Source: Alphaproteobacteria bacterium
GTDB taxonomy: Bacteria; Pseudomonadota; Alphaproteobacteria; JAJFIK01
Assembly: GCA_021774965.1 (NCBI GenBank)
Contig: JAJFIL010000039.1
Coordinates: forward strand, 1-39,941
Length of the DNA: 39,941 nucleotides
Direction: 5' to 3'
The position numbers were made by a program, and so were the translations under genes. The notes under the pieces are model-generated. The model did not search any database and was not told the origin of the DNA. It saw only the letters and a list, made by a program, of their open reading frames with translations. Positions 34,457 through 39,941 of this stretch are shown piece after piece; the first letter of the stretch is position 1; every line of letters starts with the position of its first letter.

Positions 34457-35128
34457 CTAGTCCTCAATTGCGCGGAAGTCCTCAGCAAAGAAATCCACCA
34501 GATTTACTGCCCAATCTTCAAACGCATCACGGGTGTCGGTGAAATCATCATCTCTGTCGGTAACCGGTGCGTATCGTTCGGGAGTACGACCGTCACGCAA
34601 GGCCAGCACGACTTCTCCTTCTGGACCAGCACGCCAGACCATTTCCATCACAGCGCCTCCGCGCAAAAGGTGGCTTGAGGGCGCGCGCGCGAGGTGACTG
34701 CCGGTTGTTTGCTCGTGAAATTCGCCAACGTCTGTGATCGCTGTCGAGATGACCAAGGTGCGCTCGTCTGGCTGGCTGGTTAAAAGGCCGCTGTTCTTAA
34801 AAGAGTGGAGCAAATGCTCATGGAAGTCTTCAGCCAGCTCTTCGATATGACGGGGGCGTCGGTCAATATCATAAATATCTTGCGGCTGCATTCTGTTGGT
34901 AACAGGCTCGAAGTAGATATGCGTAAAGGCAAAGCTCTCAAGGTCCGGGTGTTGGTAAAGTTCCACAAATCCAGTTTCTCTCACCCGAGTTAAGTGAGAG
35001 ATCTCAGCGCGGTTGAGCGTTCGCATATGCGCCATGGCGCTGGTGGTAACTGCCAGCGTCCCTATGATCAGGGCACCGCAGATCGCTCCGCCGATCAGAG
35101 TCTTTGTAATTTTTCCAGAAATGTTCAT
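34457..35128 (-). CDS. Exported DUF3313-like protein, first member of the array
   Basis: The 223-residue protein has an N-terminal hydrophobic signal (about 8-32, IGGAICGALIIGTLAVTTSA) and mature sequence starting near HMRTLNRAEISHLTRVRETG. Conserved blocks are FAFTHIYFEPVTNRMQPQDI, RTLVISTAITDVGEFHEQTT, RGGAVMEMVWRAGPEGEVVL, ALRDGRTPERYAP and FTDTRDAFEDWAVNLVDFF. It lies 76 bases downstream of the haloperoxidase-like gene on the same strand, so co-transcription is possible. The ATG at 35128 has a G-rich ribosome-binding stretch. Function is unknown. Confidence 0.83.
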   Translation of the reverse strand: MNISGKITKTLIGGAICGALIIGTLAVTTSAMAHMRTLNRAEISHLTRVRETGFVELYQHPDLESFAFTHIYFEPVTNRMQPQDIYDIDRRPRHIEELAEDFHEHLLHSFKNSGLLTSQPDERTLVISTAITDVGEFHEQTTGSHLARAPSSHLLRGGAVMEMVWRAGPEGEVVLALRDGRTPERYAPVTDRDDDFTDTRDAFEDWAVNLVDFFAEDFRAIED

Positions 35129-35204
35129 TTTCGCAGAACCCCCCAAGCCTCAAATTTACTTCGAAACCTAAGGTGTGTGGGCTCGAAACGATACTACTTT
35201 TGTC

Positions 35205-36917
35205 TCAATTCACCCGAACTTGATAGATTTGCACCACCTCAAGATCAGAACCATCGGAAAGAGGCTCCAAGATCACATAGAACGGCTCAACTCCGGTGCT
35301 GCGCCAGCCCACACTCACCCACGGCGGCATTGATCCTGGAGGGCCAGTGCGATTGGTCTCGTCATAGACCCCCAGCAAGCGATTGGATCCATCCCCGGAT
35401 CGCACCGTAAGGCGCACCGGCGCGCGGTGCTCATAGCCCGCATCACTGCTCAGGGAGGCGGAAATGGAGTACAGCCCTGCTGGCACAGGGTCCAGTACCG
35501 TGCTCATCCGTCCGCCAGCTCCCATGGCTTGCCAATACTCGGTATCAACGCCTGCAAAGACCGGCGTTGGCGCTGTGGCGGTTCCTTCAAAGAAGCCTTG
35601 CGCGCGATTGTGGGCCATCTCGCCGATGGTGCGCCCCATGCGCAAGGCTTCGGTGTTGCCCACCATCCAGTGAATGCCGCCATAAAGACGCGACATGCCA
35701 CTTGATGCGGCGGCGTCCTGATAGGTCTGGAAATGCAGATCGATGGGGTCCACTACGTGGCTGCTGTTTTCCTCGTTCAGGAAATAGACCCGTCCCGTAT
35801 AATCGAACTGGTCGGTCCCTAAGCTCAGCTCCATGGCGCGGGCCCAGGCCGCAGCAAAGGCGCTGTGGCCGGAGACATATTCAGGAAAAGCCGGGGTTTC
35901 GAGATAGGGCTCCCAGTCTTCCGCAGCAATCATCTCTGTGCGATTGCGTCGCCAGTTGTAAGCTTGGATCTGTTGGTCTCCCATACGCTGGATTACGGTG
36001 ACGGGACGCACGTAATTGTAGTGATATTTCGTGTCCCACGCAGCGATACCTGCATCCATCAAGGCATTGCCCACGGTGAAGAACATTGCCACGTCTTGGG
36101 CCAGGCTGAGGCCGTCTCGCTCTGAGATATCCTTGCTCAGATCCACCAGGTGCGTGGCTGGAGTGGCCCAGCGTTCCGGTGCCCAATATTCCGCGATGGC
36201 TTTGTGCTGTTCGGTCAAATTCGCGCTGTAATCAAGGACTTCCTGCACTTGGGCGTCGAACTCTGGCGAGCCCAGTGCAGGTGGGGCAGGGGGGCGGTGA
36301 TGCTGGATATTGCGAATGGCAAAAGGCACCACATGGCCCCAATGCGGCGTGATGGGCTCTTGCACCATGCGGTCGAGAAAGTCCGGCTGCCAGGCGGCGA
36401 GTTCCTCAGGAGGGGCCACCATGTAGTGGCTTGTGTCCTCATAGTAATCTTGCTGATTGGCCCCGTCCTGACGCCGTTCGGCCAGGACCATGGCGCCGAT
36501 GTTGCGGCCCAATTGCGCCGCTGCGCTTTCGCTGTCAGGGTTATAGCCCATCCAGCGCAGACGTTGGCGGTAAGGGTTTTGCTTGCCGGTCAGCCCATAG
36601 AGCGTGGTCAGCATGGCGTGAAGGATGGCTTCTTCCTGATTGCCTTCAGAATTGCCGCCGCCGGTGCCATCGAGAAGATTGCCGGTGACGACACCCACGG
36701 CCTCTTCATCGTAAGCAGCCCAGGCATCGTAGGCGGCGGTGAAGGTCACCGCCATCACGCGAGCGGCAGGCGCAGGCAAAGGCACCCGCTCATCCACATG
36801 CGGGATCATGGTCTCCATGAACTCAGTCATGACGGAATCGGCTAAGGCAGGCTGGCTGCCAAATATAGCAGCCGCCAGGCCAAATACGCTTGCCCCCAAC
36901 GCAATTGCGCGACGCAT
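35205..36917 (-). CDS. Exported vanadium-dependent haloperoxidase / PAP2-type protein
   Basis: This 570-residue protein has a signal peptide (cleavage probable after SQPALA, residue 26). The phosphatase/haloperoxidase motifs are complete: K297-x6-R304-P (KYHYNYVRP), V-S349-G350-H351 (PEYVSGHSAF), and S-R410-x5-H416 (SRLYGGIHW). These residues bind vanadate in haloperoxidases and phosphate in the related acid phosphatases. The long helical N-terminal half fits the bacterial vanadium-haloperoxidase group. About 100 C-terminal residues form an extra beta-rich part. Whether it oxidises halides or hydrolyses phosphate cannot be told from sequence. The array of DUF3313-like genes follows on the same strand. 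Confidence 0.9.
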   Translation of the reverse strand: MRRAIALGASVFGLAAAIFGSQPALADSVMTEFMETMIPHVDERVPLPAPAARVMAVTFTAAYDAWAAYDEEAVGVVTGNLLDGTGGGNSEGNQEEAILHAMLTTLYGLTGKQNPYRQRLRWMGYNPDSESAAAQLGRNIGAMVLAERRQDGANQQDYYEDTSHYMVAPPEELAAWQPDFLDRMVQEPITPHWGHVVPFAIRNIQHHRPPAPPALGSPEFDAQVQEVLDYSANLTEQHKAIAEYWAPERWATPATHLVDLSKDISERDGLSLAQDVAMFFTVGNALMDAGIAAWDTKYHYNYVRPVTVIQRMGDQQIQAYNWRRNRTEMIAAEDWEPYLETPAFPEYVSGHSAFAAAWARAMELSLGTDQFDYTGRVYFLNEENSSHVVDPIDLHFQTYQDAAASSGMSRLYGGIHWMVGNTEALRMGRTIGEMAHNRAQGFFEGTATAPTPVFAGVDTEYWQAMGAGGRMSTVLDPVPAGLYSISASLSSDAGYEHRAPVRLTVRSGDGSNRLLGVYDETNRTGPPGSMPPWVSVGWRSTGVEPFYVILEPLSDGSDLEVVQIYQVRVN

Positions 36918-37026
36918 GGGACCCCTCCCAAAAACACCCTACCCCGTAGAGACCAAAATACGCCTCTGGCACAGAGTGTAGCGCCGGCAAGCGGATTCAG
37001 CAAAGCGGCAGATTTGAGAATGGTTT

Positions 37027-37758
37027 CTAGCGCTCAAACATCAGCTGCATGCGGCCACCGGCACTGCGGGAGATGGTGAACTCGATGGGCTTGCCGTCCA
37101 GATCCACATTGACGTTCTCGGCCACCACCACGGGCTGACCGCGGGGCATTTTCAGCACCCGGGCGTCCTCAGAATTAGGCAGGCTGGCGTTCACCTTGGT
37201 GCGTTTGCGCATGTAATCGGCAATGCCATAACTCTTCAGCGCCTGCGTGATGGAGTGGCTTTTGAGGAACCGCTTCTCAAGTCCTTTAAACCGATGAGCC
37301 GGAAAATAGTGCGAGGCGATAGAGACCGGTCGGTGGTCCACCAGGTGCAAAAGCTCCAGCAAGATCACATCCTCACCGGGGCGCAGGCCTAGGGCTGCCG
37401 CCACTTTTGGCTCCGCGGCCAGATGGCGGGAGGTGATCAGCTCTCCACCCGCTTCGCGGCCCTCACGACCGATATTGCCGGAAAGGTGCGCATCTTCGCC
37501 GGGGTGATAGTCAGCATTGGGCGTCCGGACAAAGGTGCCGCGGCCTTGCTCAATACTCACCAGGCCTTCTTCCTGAAGCACTGAGAGAGCGCGTCGCACC
37601 GTATGGCGGTTTACGCCAAAACGGCGCGCAAGATGAGGCTCAGTAGGCAGTTTGCTGCCGGGTTGAAGCTCACCGGATTTGATCTCTTCGTGCAGATGCT
37701 GAGCGATCTGTCGCCAAAGGGAGATCCCGCTGCGGCGCTCAAGAGTTGTCTTGGTCAT
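37027..37758 (-). CDS. PhnF-like GntR-family regulator (HTH + UTRA)
   Basis: The 243-residue regulator has an N-terminal winged HTH (about 12-75) with LWRQIAQHLHEEIKSGELQP, KLPTEPHLARRFGVNRHTVR and EEGLVSIEQGRGTFV. A UTRA ligand-binding domain follows (about 95-240) containing LLELLHLVDHRPVSIASHYF and the C-terminal FTISRSAGGRMQLMFER. This arrangement and ending match PhnF, the phosphonate-utilisation regulator. No phn genes are present in this window; they may lie elsewhere, or the protein may regulate neighbours. It lies 109 bases downstream of the haloperoxidase-like gene start, on the same strand. A palindrome sits in its own upstream region. Confidence 0.9.
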   Translation of the reverse strand: MTKTTLERRSGISLWRQIAQHLHEEIKSGELQPGSKLPTEPHLARRFGVNRHTVRRALSVLQEEGLVSIEQGRGTFVRTPNADYHPGEDAHLSGNIGREGREAGGELITSRHLAAEPKVAAALGLRPGEDVILLELLHLVDHRPVSIASHYFPAHRFKGLEKRFLKSHSITQALKSYGIADYMRKRTKVNASLPNSEDARVLKMPRGQPVVVAENVNVDLDGKPIEFTISRSAGGRMQLMFER

Positions 37759-38128
37759 GGCTCATCCTCCAATCCAGATGTCTATACATATAGATGAATT
37801 TGGAGCAGATGACAAGATTGGGTGAGGGTTCTTTGGAGTGCGCCCGGGTGGGGCCGGGGGACGGGATAGGCAGGCAGATATCCCCGCTCCATTGTTATAG
37901 AACAAGTAAAACCGGCGGTTTTGTTGACTTCTGTTTGTCCTCAAATTGCCCTTCGAATTGCTTTTCTTGATGTCAGGGAAGGCGCTCTACCTTCCAGAGC
38001 CAAGCGCAGGGTTAAAAACACCCTAAGCGTGTGACCGATGCACACCTCAGTCGGATCGTCCCTTTACCGACCTATCTGGACTTCTCATGTAAGGTGTCAC
38101 GGAAGTGAAAACATCCGGGGAGGATGCC
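37759..38128. other. Divergent intergenic region
   Basis: These 370 bases lie between the regulator and the acidic exported protein. They contain the palindrome at 37781-37794 and a GGAAGG-CGCTCTA-CCTTCC hairpin (37977-37995). A GGGGAGG ribosome-binding sequence (38117-38123) precedes the ATG at 38129. No further gene or clear promoter pair was seen. Confidence 0.5.
37781..37794. promoter_or_regulatory. Palindromic candidate operator of the PhnF-like regulator
   Basis: TCTATA-CA-TATAGA is a perfect inverted repeat with 6-base arms. It lies 22 bases upstream of the regulator start codon, in the right place for autoregulation by a dimeric GntR protein. Similar TATAGA-containing palindromes are typical of UTRA-group GntR sites; binding is inferred. 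Confidence 0.6.
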
Positions 38129-39583
38129 ATGAGCAGCAATAATCCAATCAGTAGACGGAACAGTTTTTCCATGACCCTGGGCGTCGTCGCTTTTGGCGCA
38201 GCGCTGATCATCAGCAATGTGGCGGAGGCCGCGTGTCATTGGCGGCTCGAAGGACGCCTTGTTCGCAGCGAGCCTTTGGCGACCGACGATGGTGAACTTG
38301 ATGGCCCCGGCTACGCCCTTGATGTGATGACCATGGCCCGCTTTACCGATAACGCTCTTTGTCTTGGAGGCGACTGTCCTTTCAATACCACCAACTGGGT
38401 CGCCACTGAGGCGGACGAAGATGGTAACTTCGTTCTTCTTTCCTTGCCGCACCTTGGGCCGGTCTGTCATGCTGAGCGCGATTTCGTTTTCATGATCCAG
38501 GGCGGGCAAGCCAATATTTCAAGCTGGCAGACCGTCGACAATCGAGATGGCATTGATGGGCCGGACTTTCCCGGGCCCTCGCCGGTGTTCATTCATGACG
38601 TCAATCTTGGCGACATCAAAGTTGATGATCTTCCGCCCCCTGATGGATATGTGCCCCCGAGCAATAGGCGGGGTGTTGGCAATGCCACCATGGAGCCTGC
38701 GGCGGGCAATGACCCAAACCTTCCCCCCGGCACATTCGAGACGGCTCCCGGTACAGCCGAGACACCCAACTTCCCCACGGGAACTTTCGAGCCCGCACCG
38801 TTTCCAAATCTTCCACCAGCAGGTGATGGAGAGGATGAGGAAGAAGCTGAAAACAGCTTACCGGACGTAACCTTTGAGCCCAATCCACATCCTTTTCCGG
38901 GCCCCAGCTCTGGATCGGGTGGCGCAGGAGATGGTGATCAGGATACAGACGATAGCGGCAGTGAAGATGACGACAGCAACGACACTGGCACTGACACCGG
39001 GTTCAATTTCCCCGACGCCCAGTTTGAGGAGGTTGGCTGCCTTCCCGTGCCGGGCAGCGTGATCGAGCAAGCTGACTTTGCCTTTGGTCCGCACCCCGGC
39101 GCTGGCAATTCCAACAAAAGCCCTGACGGCCTGATCCGCGTGCAGCAGCGCCAGACCGGCGGCACCCCCATGGCACGGCGTCTGTCCGTGACGTTTGAAG
39201 TGGAAAACCACGGCGAACGGCATAACCGCCGCGTGGGCGACTGTCCGGTGGAGGTGCAGTTGCGCCTCAATGAGGGTCCCGATCTTTATGGTGACGGCGA
39301 AGAGGCCTGGCACGTTTACGAGGACCCCATGCCCACCATCAACGCCAACTGGCAACGGTTTGTGACCATGTCCGCCACCACGCGCGGCACCGGGAACGAC
39401 ACCAACTCTAGTTGGAACGAGGGCTATGAATACGTCCGCATCCAAGTGATCCTGGATTGGACCAATGGCGTCAGTGAGGCCAATGAAGGTGACAACGTGG
39501 CCGGAGAATACTGCTACCATGCGACAACAAACTCATTCGTCGACATGGGCACCTGCGTCTCAGCGGCGACAGAGCTGGAGTAG
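38129..39583 (+). CDS. Large exported acidic protein of unknown function
   Basis: The 484-residue protein has a signal peptide (MTLGVVAFGAALIISNVAEA before CHW). An N-terminal domain (about 35-165) has six Cys and a transthyretin-like or surface-domain flavour (WRLEGRLVRSEP, ADEDGNFVLLSLPHL). A Pro-rich, degenerate repeat region follows (about 175-260) with LPPGTFETAP, FPTGTFEPAP and LPDVTFEPNP. A very acidic Asp/Ser/Gly linker comes next (about 265-300). The C-terminal domain (about 320-480) has LSVTFEVENHGERHNRRVGD and several Cys, resembling CARDB-like adhesion modules. ATG 38129 with GGGGAGG was chosen over GTG 38105. It is probably secreted or surface-attached; no anchor or sorting signal was recognised. 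Confidence 0.85.
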   Translation: MSSNNPISRRNSFSMTLGVVAFGAALIISNVAEAACHWRLEGRLVRSEPLATDDGELDGPGYALDVMTMARFTDNALCLGGDCPFNTTNWVATEADEDGNFVLLSLPHLGPVCHAERDFVFMIQGGQANISSWQTVDNRDGIDGPDFPGPSPVFIHDVNLGDIKVDDLPPPDGYVPPSNRRGVGNATMEPAAGNDPNLPPGTFETAPGTAETPNFPTGTFEPAPFPNLPPAGDGEDEEEAENSLPDVTFEPNPHPFPGPSSGSGGAGDGDQDTDDSGSEDDDSNDTGTDTGFNFPDAQFEEVGCLPVPGSVIEQADFAFGPHPGAGNSNKSPDGLIRVQQRQTGGTPMARRLSVTFEVENHGERHNRRVGDCPVEVQLRLNEGPDLYGDGEEAWHVYEDPMPTINANWQRFVTMSATTRGTGNDTNSSWNEGYEYVRIQVILDWTNGVSEANEGDNVAGEYCYHATTNSFVDMGTCVSAATELE

Positions 39584-39600
39584 GGGGCAACGCCTCAACG

Positions 39601-39637
39601 AAAAGGGGGCGAGCGCGAGCTCGGCCCTTTCTCGTTT
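39601..39637 (+). terminator. Probable terminator after the acidic protein gene
   Basis: An imperfect stem AAAGGGGGCGAG / CTCGGCCCTTT with a short central CGCGAG is followed by CTCGTTT. It starts 18 bases after the stop codon. The T-run is short. Confidence 0.55.
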
Positions 39638-39757
39638 ACACGTCCAGCTCTGGCTATTTCATACAGCGTCTAGCTACCAGCTATGTGGAACTGAAGTTTG
39701 ATCTATCGCCCTCGTCTTTTTGATGGCTCGCCACCCCCTCCCGTCGCTAACGCTCCG

Positions 39758-39781
39758 ACCTCCCCCCTCAGAGGGGGAGGT
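39758..39781. repeat. Palindromic repeat unit with 9-base arms
   Basis: ACCTCCCCC (39758-39766), loop CTCAGA, GGGGGAGGT (39773-39781). The flank CCCTCCCGTCGCTAACGCTCCG just before it, together with this hairpin, resembles the short interspersed palindromes common between genes in alphaproteobacteria. No second copy is in this window, so the repeat nature is inferred from similarity of type. Confidence 0.55.
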
Positions 39782-39844
39782 GACGCTGGAGGTTGCTACT
39801 ATCGTCCCTTCCCCCCTTGTCTGGTTTGATTGTGGTTATGTAGT

Positions 39845-39873
39845 GCGCACGGGCCGTGATTTGGCCCGTGCGC
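39845..39873. repeat. Perfect 11-base inverted repeat
   Basis: GCGCACGGGCC (39845-39855), loop GTGATTT, GGCCCGTGCGC (39863-39873). It stands in the last 100 bases without a recognisable gene. It may be a terminator stem without T-run for a gene beyond the edge, or part of a repeat cluster. Confidence 0.55.
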
Positions 39874-39941
39874 TGGCGGGGACCGTTTCCCCCACGGGTC
39901 TTGAAGGACCGACCGCAAGCATGGTCCCGCCTCGCGCTTCT

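Larger units (their letters stand above)
39584..39941. other. Right-end non-coding region
   Basis: From the stop at 39583 to the window end I find no supported gene. It holds the terminator stem (39601-39637), the GGGGGAGGT palindrome and the GCGCACGGGCC palindrome, all described separately. The last 60 bases are GC-rich and could begin another repeat or gene. Confidence 0.5.

Noticed and set aside
32071-35128. CRISPR or tandem DNA repeat
   Set aside because: The repetition is at the protein level among paralogous genes of about 700 bases; there are no short direct repeats with unique spacers.

Overview
The window reads as a stretch of an alphaproteobacterial chromosome. The evidence is the complete ccoNOQP-ccoGHIS gene set behind an FNR/FixK-type box, the alphaproteobacterial form of the CAT-anticodon tRNA, and the protein style throughout. 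I cannot place it to genus. No phage, transposon, plasmid or CRISPR signal was seen. Both ends cut into unresolved sequence: an oxidoreductase C-terminus on the left and palindromic repeats on the right.

Layout. 1-2.5 kb: tail of a probable NAD-dependent oxidoreductase, then a NIT-HAMP chemoreceptor. 2.7-4.5 kb: tRNA-Met(CAT) with a recognisable promoter, convergent with a SulP anion transporter. 4.7-6.3 kb: a translationally coupled unit of HxlR regulator, 66-residue membrane protein and three-histidine-box desaturase/hydroxylase. 6.4-8.0 kb (minus): hotdog thioesterase, UPF0178 protein, and an SDR with Phe replacing the catalytic Tyr. 8.1-9.6 kb: two coupled genes of unknown function. 9.6-17.45 kb (minus): the cbb3 oxidase genes ccoN, O, Q, P followed by assembly genes ccoG, H, I, S. 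17.8-19.7 kb: a His-rich exported protein, a HupE/UreJ-type membrane protein and a membrane-anchored protein, probably metal-related. 19.7-23.8 kb (minus): isoleucyl-tRNA synthetase of the type 2 class with a swapped GIHH signature, and a sulfotransferase. 24.0-28.2 kb: GAF-PAS hybrid histidine kinase and a TonB-dependent receptor. 28.3-30.7 kb: NfeD protease and slipin. 30.7-32.1 kb: queC and queE for 7-deazaguanine synthesis. 32.1-36.9 kb (minus): four tandem paralogues of a small exported family resembling DUF3313, preceded by a vanadium haloperoxidase/PAP2-type protein. 37.0-39.6 kb: a PhnF-like GntR/UTRA regulator with a palindromic candidate operator, and a large acidic exported protein.

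How the genes work together. The cbb3 block is self-contained: CcoN/O/P/Q form the oxidase, CcoI exports copper for it, CcoG/H/S assist assembly, and the box upstream of ccoN suggests oxygen-responsive control. NfeD and slipin are a classical membrane protease-scaffold pair. QueC and QueE catalyse consecutive steps towards preQ0. The least explained regions are the four-paralogue array with its haloperoxidase-like neighbour, the HupE cluster, the coupled pair at 8.2-9.6 kb, and the HxlR-desaturase unit.
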